Shown here: in pieces, positions 46,208-58,256 of the stretch
How the letters are laid out: the number at the start of each line of letters is the position of its first letter
How positions within the stretch are numbered: the first letter of the stretch is position 1
Source: Blakeslea trispora
Lineage: Eukaryota; Mucoromycota; Mucoromycetes; Mucorales; Choanephoraceae
DNA: 64,000 nt
Direction: 5' to 3'
Assembly (NCBI GenBank): GCA_025331445.1
Contig: JAIWNE010000116.1
Span: 41,621 to 105,620 of the forward strand
Program-made: the position numbers and the translations under genes
The notes under the pieces: model-generated
The model's input: only the letters and a program-made list of their open reading frames with translations
Databases searched by the model: none
What the model was told of the DNA's origin: nothing

Positions 46208-47622
46208 ATGATGCTCTTTATTTTATTTATACTACTTTCTATTTCCTTTACCCACGGACAAGATACCGACACTTGTGTTTCGCTCATCAACTCAACAGTA
46301 TGTTCAGCATTCTCGCAATTCTACATTGGACTACCGGGACTTGGTAACGATTACCCTTTTATGCTTAATGTCAAGACGATCGAAGAGTTTGATCGTCGAC
46401 TGTTGGATTATGTTAACAGCACAAGCGATTATCTGTTCCCTCTCGGCTGCCTTAGTTCTAACTATAACCCTACTATTCCTTATGCTCGATATTCGCTTAC
46501 TCGGCTTTGTGCAGGCATGATTCAAAACTCAGCCTATTCACTGCCATGCAACTTCAACAATAGACTTACGCCACCTCCCCTTTGTAAAAGCACCTGTCTT
46601 GATTGGGTTGAAAGTATCACAGAGATAACAGATAACCCTCATGTTTGCTCAGATTCAGCACAACGCAATAATACACTGGCTGATTTTTCAGATCAATGTA
46701 ATACTTGGGAAGGATTCAATGGTACTATTGCTCAAAATTGTATTTCGGGAATAGCAAATGAGCCTTATACTTGTGGTAAGAAAATGTGCTTTTTTTTTTT
46801 TTTTTTACTTATAGAACATATCATGTAGGTTTCGGAAACAACATACGCCAAGCTTGTAGTTATTGTCAATCAAATAGTCAAGACAAATGTTGCCAGACAG
46901 TACAAGACATGTGCCCAAAACAAAAGGTATCAGGCACAGCAATTGCTGGTATCACGATTGGTTCAGTGGTGGCAGTGAGTTCAGTTTTGTTTGGCTTAGT
47001 TTGGCTTTATCGAAGAAAAAAGCGCTCTTTGTTTTCTTATTCAGCAAATTCATCCACAGCAACAGCCGTTAACCAGACTGGATCAAAGCATCATGTAGTG
47101 CCAATCAATGAAAAATCATTTGAGGAAGCGACAGGACCTCCACAGCCACCCGCAACAGAAGTGCCTCTTTCGTCCACGCCATTCAAAGAAGAATTCTTTG
47201 TGGTGATCCATGCATACCCTCCGCAAATGGCAGATGAATTAGCTTTGAATGTAGGTGATATTATCTGTCTTGCACTTCACTTTGATGATGGGTGGGCCTT
47301 GGGTTACAATGTCACCACTGGGCTGAAAGGTGCATTTCCACTTGTCTGTATCACACCAGCCTCGGAAGAAAGTTTAGGACAGTTGCTGAACATAGAGGAC
47401 CTGCGAGACCAGCAGCAACAACAAAAACCAAAGAACACACCACACCTATTGACCACAACTCATCATCAGGCTAACGATACGATTCCCAGACGATCTGCCA
47501 GTCAAAAGGCAACTCCTTATGACTATGTAGAAGCAGAGAGTCCTTCTTCGCCTACCTTTCATACTCCGTTTTTTGATGATCAAAACAACAGTAATCACGA
47601 TCAAAGAAAACCATTCCCTTAA
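46208..47622 (+). CDS. Receptor-like protein: signal peptide, Cys-rich ectodomain, TM, SH3
   Basis: Start ATG at 46208 (MMLFILFILLSISFTHG signal peptide). The ectodomain has many cysteines (TCVSLINSTVC, FPLGCLSSNY, LTRLCAGMI, SLPCNF, LCKSTCLDW) in a frizzled-like spacing, and several N-x-S/T sites. Exon 1 ends at CAGTC-type donor near 46776, and exon 2 gives a further Cys cluster (QACSYCQS, KCCQTVQDMC). A transmembrane segment follows: AIAGITIGSVVAVSSVLFG, then a basic stop (YRRKKRS). The cytosolic tail has an SH3 domain: EEFFVVIHAYPPQMADELAL, GDIICLALHFDDGWALGYN and GAFPLVCI, of the Fus1-like fungal type, and a Q-rich end. A cell-surface sensor or adhesion role is inference; the architecture is known from several fungi. 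Confidence 0.7.
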
Positions 47623-48604
47623 TCTTGTATAATCATATGTATCATATTCCACTCTCTCACACACACACTCTCTCTCTTATATTCTTTTTTTCTTTCATAT
47701 ATACATATCTCATTTATTTCCTCCTTTTTCTTCTTATTTTTTTTTGTTGTGTATAGTACTCAAAGCCTCAAATAGCGTAATAATAAATAGTCTTTTTTTT
47801 TTTCTGTTTAAAAAAATAAATAGCAAAAATAATAACCATAGTAACAGTAGTAGAGAGAGAACTTGAGCCATAGATAGAATCAAGTATAGAAGATGCCTTA
47901 AAATGAGAATGTTGCTAAGGTTTGTCTTGAATATTGATACCATTAGACCATGAATTTATTGCTTTATCGATTTTTAAGCAAAACGAAAAATAAGGTCTTT
48001 CTTTGCTTTTTGAGTGTGAAACACTTTATCAATCATTTGAATCTAACCATTGGCTTGTGTCTTTTCTTCCCTCCCTTACAAATCTCCTTATATTTTAAAC
48101 CACTATAAACAACCAAAAAAAAACAAATAGAAAAACTTGGACCCGGCCATCTAAAGTCTCAGTCTTGTCCCATTAGGAACCCTTGGAGTACTGCAAAAAA
48201 AAAAGAAAGCTCATTGTTAGAGGTGTAAAAGAATAGCAAGTGCGGTGCTCATGATGCTAAATGTTGTAAATTTTTTTTGATTAGGCAATTGGATAGTTTA
48301 ACACTACATAAACACACATTTCCTTAAGAAAACGTTTAATAGTTTGAGAGTGGGAAAGCATTGTAAAAATATCGAATCATAAAAGAGATTGTTTGATTGC
48401 TGTTTTTCTTTAACTGGAACAACCGTGCATCCGTGTTCAGGTACTACCACTCCACAAAATACTATGAACCAATCAAAAACATGGCATAGACTTCTTTTTT
48501 TTTTTTAAAAAAAACACATCTCGGTCTGAAATTGAAAAATAGATGATTATAGTTCAATTGCACTTTTTTTTATTTTTCTTGCTTTTCTTTTACACTTATT
48601 TACA
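47623..48604. other. Intergenic
   Basis: About 980 bp. CT/CA-rich sequence follows the SH3 gene (47650-47700). On the minus strand near 48190 an acceptor TTTGCAG is followed by an open run reading TPRVPNGTRLRL before a stop; it looks like a possible last exon of a small gene, but no upstream exon was found. No RNA genes recognised. Confidence 0.4.
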
Positions 48605-50651
48605 ATGGCATATCCAGGATCATATGGCACCCATGGCTATGGGCAACCACCTCAACAGCAATATGGAAACTATCCCCCTCCTCCACCTCAACAGCAGTAC
48701 GGCAATTATCCCCCTCCTCCACCTCAACAGCATGGTAACTATCCTCCCCCACCTCAACAGTATGGTGGCTACCCACCTCCACCTCCACAACAACAGTATG
48801 GCAATTATCCTCCCCCTTCACCACAACAGCACAATGGGTATCCTTCACCTCAACAGTATGGTGGTTATCCTCCACCTCCAACTCAAGAACAATATGGTAA
48901 CTACCCTCCACCCCAAGAGCAATACGGCAACTACCCTCCACCTCCACCTCAAGAACAGCATAGTAACTACCCTCCACCTCAAGAACACCATGGTAACTAT
49001 CCCCCTCCACCTCAACAGAATTACGGCAATTATCCTCCACCTCCGTCTCATGATGGCATTGTAATTATAATGGATAAAAGGAAAAAAAAGAAAAATTATC
49101 TAAATTGTCATGCTTGTCTTTTATAGCAATCTCGTCAACAATCAGGTGTAATTGAACCTCCACCATATCAAGGTAAAAAGAAAAAGCAGCAGTGAAACCC
49201 TAGTATTGCTTACTCTGTTGTTATTTAGGTCCTGATCCTGTATTCAGGCCCGATGATCCAAACTTGATGCAAGCCAATTATCCCCAGCCACCAAACTCAA
49301 TTCATAATCAAGGAGGTAAAAAGAAAAAAAAGAGAATGGTTTCATAGCATCATTTACTCAACTTCTTTATTGTCCTACAGTACCTTATGGGCAACAACAA
49401 GGTGATCCTTCTGCTAGCAATTTTATCATGCATGTCAACCCTACCATGCAAAATCAAACACCACCCAATTTCAAGCTATCCAACTGTCAAGGAAGAAAAA
49501 GAGCTCTCCTAATTGGTATAAACTATTTTGGATCTCAAAACCAGTTAAATGGTTGTATTAATGATGTTCACAACATGAAGGCATTCTTAACTGAAGGTTA
49601 TGGTTTTAGAGAGGTAAGCCCATTATTAGGTAGCATGTTTATCATCTCTTTTTTCTAATCATAACACTTACAAAAAAAAAAAGGAGGATATGGTCATTTT
49701 GACAGACGATCAAAGTGACCCCAAATTCATGCCAACCAAGCAAAATATCCTAAGTGCTATGCAATGGCTTGTCAACGATGCAAGAGAAGATGATTCGTAA
49801 GTTCTTGTGTTTGACTAAGGTATCAGAGGCTGATGTAGCCTTGGTTTGTTAGGTTCTTTTTCCATTTCAGTGGTCATGGTGGCAGAGTGGTGGATTTGGA
49901 TGGTGATGAGGATGATGGCTATGATGAAACGATCTATCCAGTGGATCATGAACAATATGAGGGTGAATCCGGACAGATTACAGACGATGTGAGTTGGAGA
50001 GTTTGTTTCGTAAAGCTATCTATTGATCTTTTTTTTTTAATGTGAATAGATTATGCATGATATTATGGTACGTCCTTTACCAAGAGGTGCCCGTTTAACA
50101 TGTATTTTCGATTCCTGTCACTCTGGTACTGCTCTTGACTTGCCCTATGTTTATTCTACACAAGGTGTCATCAAGGAAGAAAGCATCTTCAAGGATGCAG
50201 GTTCCGGCCTTTTGAGCGCAGGTCTTGCTTATGCTACTGGTAACAAATCTGGTGCTCTCACCTCTTTGATTGGACTTGGTAAAAATCTGATGAACAAGAA
50301 GAGTGTCGATGAACGTATCAAGCAATTCAAAAGCTCGGAAGCTGATGTCATCATGTTTTCGGGTTGTAAGGATAACCAAACATCCGCCGATGCTGTTGAA
50401 GATGGTGCTGCTACAGGTGCTATGTCTCATGCTTTTACTTGTAAGTGTATTGCTTATGTAAGCATCCGTATTGAATCTCATTTTTTGCTTACTTTTCTTT
50501 TCTTTTTATAGCTGTCTTGAGACAAAACGGACAATTGACCTATCTTCAGTTGTTGAATGAAGTCCGAGACTTTTTGCGATCCAAGTATTCTCAACGTCCT
50601 CAGTTATCTTCTTCTCACCCAATTGATGTTAATTTGTTGTTTATTATCTAA
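48605..50651 (+). CDS. MCA1: Metacaspase (type I, with Q/P-rich prodomain)
   Basis: At least eight exons from the ATG at 48605 encode about 450 residues. The prodomain (to about 49075) is repetitive, dominated by [10 protein letters not shown] units, a known feature of fungal metacaspases. The p20-like catalytic region starts near [19 protein letters not shown], then [28 protein letters not shown] and the catalytic histidine in [12 protein letters not shown], followed by the cysteine in [17 protein letters not shown]. The end includes [14 protein letters not shown] and MSHAFT, then [16 protein letters not shown]. Type I metacaspases are Ca-dependent Arg/Lys-specific cysteine proteases involved in proteostasis and cell-death-like processes in fungi. 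The zinc-finger type prodomain of plants is absent. RPC19 starts 102 bp after the stop. Confidence 0.9.
48656..49055 (+). repeat. Tandem [12 protein letters not shown] repeats in metacaspase prodomain
   Basis: About a dozen near-identical 30-36 bp units with the codon pattern CAACAG-TATGG-AACTATCCTCCACC. The units are in frame and vary in the number of prolines. Likely to expand or contract between strains. Confidence 0.85.
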
Positions 50652-50752
50652 TAAAGACTAAGCCACATTGGCCACTGTCACAGTTATCATTTTCGAAATA
50701 GTTTTTTTTTTTCGAGTTTTCTCTTATTTTAATTTATTATTTATTGGATAGA

Positions 50753-51323
50753 ATGGCTGCTACTAAAGAACAAAAGAACACAACTGCTGAACAAGAAGAA
50801 CAAATGGAGGTCGATCACTCTGAAGTAGAAGAACATGAAGAAAACTCTGATGAAGAAATGGAAGAAGAACCTGATGTCGTTGTTAGTGCTGACAAGATTG
50901 AAATTGTAAGCTTATTTCTTTTTATCGTTTGAACAATGCTGACACTTTAGTGCACTTAGGTTGGCAGCCACTCTGATCCCACTGCCATGACTTTTTGCTT
51001 CAAGCAAGAAGACCATACACTTGGTAATGCCCTTCGTCATGTAGTCAACAAAAAGTAAGTTGATATATGCTTGACAGTATGTAGGTGTGCTTACCTTCTT
51101 TTTTTTTTCTTGCAGCCCTTACGTCGACTTTTGTGGTTATTCTATTCCTCACCCTTCAGAAGCCAAGATGAATGTTCGTATTCAAACTACAGACAAGACA
51201 ACAGCGATAGACGCCTTGAAGTCTGGTCTTAGCAATTTGTATGATATGGTTGCTCATGTACGCGAAACTTATGCAGCTGAATTGGCCAAGAAGGAATACG
51301 TCGAATTTGATGAAGTTGCCTAA
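50753..51323 (+). CDS. RPC19: RPC19/AC19, shared subunit of RNA polymerases I and III
   Basis: Three exons from the ATG at 50753 (a TTG upstream in frame is not a start). The N-terminal part is acidic (QEEQMEVDHSEVEEH, EEMEEEPDVVV), as in Rpc19. The alpha-like dimerisation fold follows: HSDPTAMTFCFKQEDHTLGN and ALRHVVNKN, PYVDFCGYSIPHPSEAKMNV, and RIQTTDKTTAIDALKSGL. This is the bacterial-alpha-like small subunit that pairs with AC40/RPAC1. The phrase EDHTLGNALR is the family's best known motif. The length is about 150 residues, normal. The short gap to the metacaspase stop (102 bp) suggests readthrough control is tight. Confidence 0.88.
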
Positions 51324-51701
51324 GCTTAGACACAATACACCTTACATACATAACTAAATACATTCACATATACACACCTACGCACAACTGTATACATCCT
51401 TACTTTGCACTTTCTTCTCCCTTGTTTTGTTACTATTAAAACTTCCATCATCATGTAAACATATCCTTCTACATAAATGCATTCTTTTTTTTTATCTCTT
51501 TTTTTGATTATAGGAAAGAGTGGGGAGAGAGATTATGATGCATAAACTAATACTTTGATTTATGCAACAGCAGAGAGAGGGAGAGAGAGCGAGAGAGAGA
51601 ATAGTTTGGAGTTTTAATTTTTTCGCGTTTAAATTTCGTGTCTTTTTTTTTTTTATTGAGGGCGTTTTTCCCAATCACTTTTTTCTTTTTCTTTAAATAT
51701 C
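51324..51701. other. Intergenic between RPC19 and TERT
   Basis: About 380 bp. It holds AC-rich 3'-UTR-like sequence, a GA microsatellite (about 51571-51600, agagaggg and gagagaga units), and a T-rich leader before the TERT start. No promoter motif recognised. Confidence 0.5.
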
Positions 51702-54700
51702 ATGACCGAGATACCTTTTTATTTTCATCAAATATTTCATTCTGTAAAGACATTAGAAGCCTATCTGAAGGATCATGGAAATAACTTGAATCTATCTCAG
51801 CAAGAACAATTGGCTATCTCGGAGCTTTCAAGAGAAACAGTGATAGCTTGTCCTAGCACATCAAATCCTTCTTCTTTAACTGAAATCCAATTAAGCGATG
51901 ATACGTATACTCTAGAACAAGTAAAAACAAAAAAAGCTTCACAAATGAGATGTGTGTGTCTGTGTGCATAAACTGAGTATAAGATAGATATTGAATCAAT
52001 TAGCCCTGTTTATCTTGTCTGACTGGAGGCTAGAGAATGCATTGGTAGCAGGCTACGAGTTGGTAAAAAAAAAAATAGACGATTGTGGTTAAATATCAAG
52101 TATGCTGACATGTTTTTTCAAAAAAGAAAGACAATATGCTTAAACAAAAATTTGATACTGTTTCTCTAAACGAATTCAAAACAGATCCATCTTGGGCTGC
52201 TGTATTGAAGAGGTAAAAAAAAAAAGAGAGACTTTTGAGCCCTTCCTCTTTTGACAGCAGATAGCTTATGCTCTTTTCTTATAAAGTTTGGGAAAGAGTC
52301 ACTTTTGTCAGCTTTTGTTGAATCAAGTTGTATTAAAACGTTTGCCGAATGGATCCTATTATCAGCTATCCGGCCCATTTCGATTTGATAGAATCAGACA
52401 ATCACATACCAGAAGAAAGAGAAGAAAGCACAATGAAAATCAACTCAATGTGTATTTCACAACATTTCTATCTGATATTGGATCAAATGCAAGTCAAATT
52501 TCATCTTATCTGAACAACTTGCTCTATTCAAATAAACGATCCATAGATCATCCATTATCAAGGCGTCAGAAGAAACGACTCAAGTTGAAAAAGGAGACTG
52601 AGATATTATCCGAAAACAAACCAGTTGCAGTGAGTCTTTTAGATATGTTTTATTGTGCAAATCAAGTGGATCCAAACACGAACAAAGTGATTTCGAATTT
52701 CCCTAAAGACCGTATGTTGATCATAAATTGCTAGCCAAGAAATAATAATAACACTCTTCTATTAGACATATTGCACCGTGAGACAGATAAGCGTCAGGAT
52801 TTTACTCATTGCTGCCTTTCCAAGATATTTCCCAAAGAGTTTTCAAATCCAACTAAAAAGGTGAATACATAAAGGCTAAAAAAAAGTCATTTTTTCTTAT
52901 TTCTAAGGGGTCATTGTTTAGGCAAAATTTCTTAAACGATTCAAAGTGATCAAGGAAATGGTCAAGATAATTCACAAAAGACATAATTCAATCAATATGC
53001 AAGATGTCATGAATAGGCGATGTCCTAAAAAGATGATAAAACAAGATATCTCTTTGGCAGCCTCATCTCATTTCGAGGTATAGAATCTCTGTCTTGTTTT
53101 CTTTTTTTTTTTTTTCATGAGCTAAATCCTCTTGTATGTTTTCTATAGGTATTTGAATTTACAAAAGAGATTTTACGTAGAACTTTCCCAGTGGAGTTCT
53201 GGGGTTCTCTGGATAATTTTGATATTGTTTGTAGAGGCAAGTGGTTTCATAAACTATAGACAATAGAGTCAAACTAAGCCTTATTCATTAGCTCTAAAAC
53301 ATTTCATCAATCGAAGAAAATATGAAAAGCTGGCCATTGTTGAAGTCATGCATCAATTCAAGGTGAATGACACTATGCATCTATTCTAGTCTTTATGACT
53401 CAACAATTTGATATTTCTAGATCAAGCAATGTAAATGGCTAATGAAAACATCAGATACAGCACGGTCTGTACCTTCTGATTTACAGAGAAAAACAGAAGT
53501 GATAGAACAGGCTCTTTACTGGATATTCCATGATTACATTAGACCTATGATTCGAGTAACACAATCTCTCTCTTACTTTTCTTGACAGTTTAGTTTTTCT
53601 GACCCTTTTTGTTTTGATAGATTCTGTTTTATGTGACAGAACATGCTGCCTATGGTTTCAACACTTTTTATTTCAGAGCAGACGTTTGGCAGGAAGTATC
53701 TCAGCTTCATCTATCCACTTTAATATCCGAAAACTATTTAACCGAAATAACAGACATGGTATATTTCCTTTTCTCAAAGTTCCTCTATCGTATTTACTGA
53801 CTTTCTTATTTAGGCAGAGGTATCAAGGCTAAAGGCAGGTGTTGGAAGGATTCGATTTTTGCCTAAAGACAATGGTGTTCGTATGATCATCAATATGCGT
53901 AACACTGTTCAATATGTAAGTCTCTTGATTCCATATACAAATGAGTTTATAACCATATCTCTATAGAAGGAAGACAAAGCAAATAACTCTTATGACAAAA
54001 AGCGTCTTGACGCAAACAATATCTTTCGGCCAGCATTTTATGCTTTAAAGATGAAGCAGGTTAGGATGAAATGATAGGTTAAGTGAATGACGGATTATTA
54101 AAGAGTAATTGTTCTACAGGAACAAGAACCAGAGATCATGGGAAGTTCGATTAGTGGACAACATCTGTTCTATCAACGATTCAAGGAATATAAGAAGCAA
54201 ACATATAGACCAAACTCAAAGTAAGTTATTTTGTGTTTGCTCTTTCTTTTCCCCTTTTTTGAACACAATTCAAGGTTCTACTTTGTCAAGGCCGACATAA
54301 CAGGATGTTATGATTCAATTGATCAGCAAAAAATTCTGAGCTTGTTGGATAAAGTCATTGACTCAGTAAGTATCTCATCCCAAAAGAAAGACATGCGTTA
54401 TTTACCTGAGCATTTTGTTGTAGAAACAATACATGCAGCGTAGCATTTACAATATTCGTCCCTTTTCTGGGGATTTGGTAACAAGAAACTACGTATCATT
54501 TGGTACAAAAGATTACATGTCAAGCTTAAAAGAATATCTTATGACACTCAAACATGTCTATCGTGGATCAATTTCAATGGATCAAGTAAGATGTTGTTAT
54601 TTCAAAACTATTTCATCGTGAAACTGATCATGCTGCCTATTACCAAGAGTTCTTATGAAGCCACATCAGGACAACAGATTTTGGAATTGTTGAGGGAAAG

Positions 54701-55873
54701 CATTTGTTCCAGTACTGTCAAGGTAAAATTTTCCTAGAATACATAGATTGGACATGTTGTTTATACTCTTTATAAAAGATAAATCATACATTATTTCGAC
54801 GCAATCATGGCATTACGCAAGGCTCATCTCTATCAGGCTTACTTTGCAGGTAAATGAAACAACAATCTTGAAAAGATAATTTACAATTCCAATTAGCTTA
54901 TATATGGCTCAGCTTGAAAAAGAAAAACTACAGTTCATAAAAGAGGATGCTGATGGAGTAAGTGATTTTCATCATCATATAATCGCCGCACTTGTTTCTC
55001 ACATCGGTTTTAGATCCTTTTCATCTATGCTGACGATTTCTTGTATATAACGAAAAACTACCATTATGCCCAGCAGTTTATACATATAATGACAACGGGT
55101 AAGAAAAAAAAAAGAGAAAGCAAGAAAAAACTCCCTCTTATATCTCACTTTCTCTTTCTATGACAGATATACTTGATTTTGGGTTTTCAGTCAACAAATC
55201 CAAATGTGTATCAAACATAGAGCAAGAGATCAATGGTAAATGATATGATGAAGCTATTTGTTTCCTTCTTCTTTCTCAAAATCCATCCATTCGATAGAAT
55301 TTAGCTGGATAGGCTATAAATTTAACACCAAAAACTTAGATGTCTATATTGACACAAGTCGCCGAAGACGAGAGCGTAAGTCAAATAATAACACACACAC
55401 ACAGACACACTCACTCACTGATGTGCCTTCTTTTTTAAATAGGTGTTGCTTCTTTTCAAACAGTAGAGTACACACATCATCCAGCTAAAGCATTGCTAAA
55501 TATGGCTATCAGAACAATCAAAACAAACTTTCAGCCTTTATTAATGGACAGTACACTTCATTCTAAACAAGCCATCAAAAGAAATCTATATGAGAACTTT
55601 CTGTTTTCTGCTCTCAAGATAGAAGCTCGGCTTAAATACCTCTCAAAAAGTATCAAGGGATTTATCAATGAGAAATGCATTCTAGAGATCATCATTCAGC
55701 TTGGATGTATGGTTGTCCCACTTTCACCTCATGGCATTCATCGCTCGGATACTCTGTATTTACTGTTTTCTGCCTTCTTTTGGGTATTCAACAGGAGGCA
55801 ATCAGTCTATCCTCATCTTGTACCGTGTATCAAGCGAATCATGAAAAGATATCAGAAATCAAGCGGTTTATAA
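51702..55873 (+). CDS. TERT: Telomerase reverse transcriptase
   Basis: Highly intron-rich (about 18 short exons). The N-terminal region (TEN-like) starts MTEIPFYFHQIFHSVKTL and includes LPNGSYYQLSGPF. The RNA-binding domain has the T motif: RTFPVEFWGSLDNFDIVC, then ALKHFINRRKYEKLAIVEVM and QCKWLMK. The reverse transcriptase core has motif 1/2 (RFLPKDNGVRMIINM, 53850-53897), motif A (FYFVKADITGCYDSI, 54276-54320), motif B' (GITQGSSLSGLLC, 54810-54849), motif C (FIYADDFLYIT, 55018-55052) and motif E (FSWIGYKFNTKNLDV, 55300-55345). All three catalytic aspartates are in place. The C-terminal thumb ends at 55873. These motifs make TERT the only sensible call; individual exon boundaries in the N-terminal third are less certain. 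The gene looks intact and converges with MTG1, 46 bp apart. Confidence 0.87.
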
Positions 55874-55919
55874 AAAAAAACAAATAAATCAAAACATAGT
55901 GTGTTTATAAAGACTTGTG

Positions 55920-56948
55920 TTATGACTCTTGTTCATTGACTCTTCTTGCATGTTTTCGTTGTTCTATCTTCAATGCTTTCTTTTCTTGACGTCTACTGAG
56001 AGTATCTGGGTTGGCTGTATACATTTGTTGCTTCTCAAAGAAGGCATCCAATGCCTCAGGGCTTACATCATCTAATGTGAATTGACCCAACTTGCCTGTT
56101 CGATAATGCTTTAGAAAGAACTTGGCTGCCATCGTCAGATCCATTTCACCTCCCTTTGAAACAGCTCCAATCCGTCTAGCCACACTCTCCAGCAAATGAT
56201 AGACGTCATTGGTAGGTTGCTCTTCAGGTAATTTAAACCAGCTAGCATAATCATAAGCACCGAATTGGTTTAAACGATAGAGCAAATAGTCTACCATCAC
56301 TTGCTCGTCACTCAGATGATCCCGGATACCACCTGTCAGGGCCACCTTCAAACTCCTGACAGGATCGGCAATATGAGGTACCATTACACCAGGCGTATCC
56401 ACCAGATAGACAGTGGGATCCTCCAGCACTTTGATCGTCCCGATGACAGTACGGGTAATGCCAGGCTGAGCCCCCGTGGCTGCTGCTTTGCCCTTACCGA
56501 CACCCACACGACGAAGTGCGTTGATCAAGGACGACTTGCCTACATTGGGCATGCCTACGACCATCAGAGTCACTTGTGGGATAGGTTGAGCAAGATCAGC
56601 TGCATGGTCAAGGATCTGTCGGACATTGATGTTGTTTTGACAGCTGGTGAACAGGACAGGTGTGGCAGGTGCATGGCGACGAAAGGCTGAGAGGATAGGT
56701 GTCTTGCTGGCTGGATCGGCCAGATCGAACTTGTTGTATATAATCAAGCGAGGTCTTTTACCGACCACTTTTTCGAAATTAGGATTGATGGATGAGAGAG
56801 GAATGCGGGCATCTCTTACTTCAACGACCAAATCAACGGAATTAAGACGTTCCGAGATGAGTCGTAAGCCTTTTGCCATATGACCCGGAAACCAATTGAT
56901 AACTCGGTCATATGGAAAAGATGTTCTGGGTATAAACCGTTGTGCCAT
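55920..56948 (-). CDS. MTG1: MTG1, mitochondrial ribosome-assembly GTPase
   Basis: Single-exon gene of 342 residues from the ATG at 56948; an upstream TTG in frame extends only a hydrophobic leader and is not needed. The N-terminus has NWFPGHMAKGLRLI (the YlqF/MTG1 signature). The G motifs are circularly permuted: VEVRDARIPLSS first, then IIYNKFDLAD (NKxD, G4), then the P-loop GMPNVGKSSLIN and LVDTPGVM (G3), as expected in this family. The C-terminal domain includes SVARRIGAVSKGGEMD. MTG1 acts in late assembly of the mitochondrial large subunit. The start is 102 bp from the divergent RBM42-like gene. Confidence 0.9.
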   Translation of the reverse strand: MAQRFIPRTSFPYDRVINWFPGHMAKGLRLISERLNSVDLVVEVRDARIPLSSINPNFEKVVGKRPRLIIYNKFDLADPASKTPILSAFRRHAPATPVLFTSCQNNINVRQILDHAADLAQPIPQVTLMVVGMPNVGKSSLINALRRVGVGKGKAAATGAQPGITRTVIGTIKVLEDPTVYLVDTPGVMVPHIADPVRSLKVALTGGIRDHLSDEQVMVDYLLYRLNQFGAYDYASWFKLPEEQPTNDVYHLLESVARRIGAVSKGGEMDLTMAAKFFLKHYRTGKLGQFTLDDVSPEALDAFFEKQQMYTANPDTLSRRQEKKALKIEQRKHARRVNEQES

Positions 56949-57050
56949 GACAAAATAAAGAAAGAAAGAAAAAAAAATGGCAAGAGGTTCTAACAACGTT
57001 TTGTGACGTTAAAATTTGTTTCTTTCTCTTTCTTTCTTTTTTTGGCCATA
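56949..57050. promoter_or_regulatory. Shared promoter of MTG1 and RBM42-like genes
   Basis: Only 102 bp separate the divergent start codons. Both sides are pyrimidine-rich toward their ATG. No motif was identified; the inference is based on spacing. Confidence 0.45.
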
Positions 57051-58152
57051 ATGTCGCAAGAAGCAACCAACGAAACAGATGAACAAGTACAAGAGCAATA
57101 TGCTGCAGAACAGTATGCAGTAGACGACTATGTAGCCCCAGTAGAATACACAGTGCCTAAGGGCTATTATGACGACAATGGCAACTTTGTAGAATACACT
57201 GAATACGATTATGTAGATCAAAGTTATGCTGACCCAAACCAATACTATTATAGTCAAGACTACTCAGCTTATGCTGATCCCAACTACAGTTATGAACAAT
57301 ACTATTATGACCAAAGTGCCTACGATACCAACGATACTACGAAAGCAGCCGATGCCTTACCAACCACATTAGTCGCTGCAACGCCTACAACGACACCCGT
57401 TGTCTCCACACCTGCCACAAGTGCAACTAGCACATATCATTACAATAGCAACAACAACAACAATAATAGTAGCAGCACAAGTACTTATGGATATAATAAT
57501 GGCAGCAGCAATCATTTACCTATTCATGCTCCTCAAGGTGCAAAAGTTTATTATCCTTCTACAGCAAATGCCAACAATCCTGTTGGACCTGTCATTATTA
57601 CAAAGTCAGGCTATGCAGGACCTACTGGTTCAACACTTGGTTCACCTGCACCCAGTTCAACGACCTCAGTTGATGGTGATAGCAAAAAGGGCAAGAGTAA
57701 GAAGAAAAAGAATATTGTTCGAGCAGCTGGTGGTGAAGTATGGGAAGATAACACATTGGCTGATTGGGACGAAAATGACTATCGACTTTTTGCTGGTGAT
57801 CTTGGTAACGAAGTGACAGAAGAACTACTCTACAAGACATTCTCGAAATATCCAAGTTTGGTAAGAACTCGTGTCGTTCGAGACTCACGCACCATGAAGA
57901 CAAAAGGTTATGGTTTTATTAGTTTTAAGGATCCTGATGATTTTGTGCGTGCATGGCGAGAAATGAACGGTAAGTTGGCAATAAGCGAACCGAGAAAGAA
58001 AACAGTATTAACGAAGGAGTGAATAACTAGGTAAATATGTGGGAAACAGACCTATCAAGTTACGTAAGAGTAATTGGAAGGAGCGTAATATTGACGTGAA
58101 GCAAAAGAAAGAAAGAGAAAGATTTGGTCCTTATACAAAACCATTGAAATAA
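57051..58152 (+). CDS. RBM42-like RNA-binding protein
   Basis: Two exons from the ATG at 57051 (an upstream TTG frame is ignored). The N-terminal half is Y/Q/D-rich low complexity with poly-N and T/S stretches. The RRM near residue 240 starts after AAGGEVWEDNTLADWDENDY and reads RLFAGDLGNEVTEELL (RNP2) and KTKGYGFISFKDPDDF (RNP1). The wording immediately before the RRM, AAGGEVWED then DWDENDYRLF, is characteristic of RBM42. Exon 2 adds YVGNRPIKLRKSNW and a basic tail. RBM42 proteins act in splicing and RNP stress responses. The intron at GTAAGTTGG to AACTAG restores the frame. Confidence 0.82.
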
Positions 58153-58256
58153 CAATAAAATATCATAATAGATATTCATATATGTATCTGGTAACTATCA
58201 TGTATACTTTCAATAAAGAAAAGGTAGGATTATATATATACATTTATTAGATAAGT

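Noticed and set aside
48140..48195. Possible last exon TPRVPNGTRLRL on the minus strand
   Set aside because: No upstream exon or homolog recognised; too short to call.
48600..49051. Long minus-strand frames over the metacaspase prodomain
   Set aside because: They arise from the repeated codons in the prodomain and have low-complexity composition.
56949..56996. In-frame upstream extension of MTG1
   Set aside because: It begins at a non-ATG codon and adds only a hydrophobic leader; the ATG at 56948 starts the conserved protein.
57003..57050. Upstream TTG extension of RBM42-like gene
   Set aside because: No ATG; it overlaps the promoter gap shared with MTG1.
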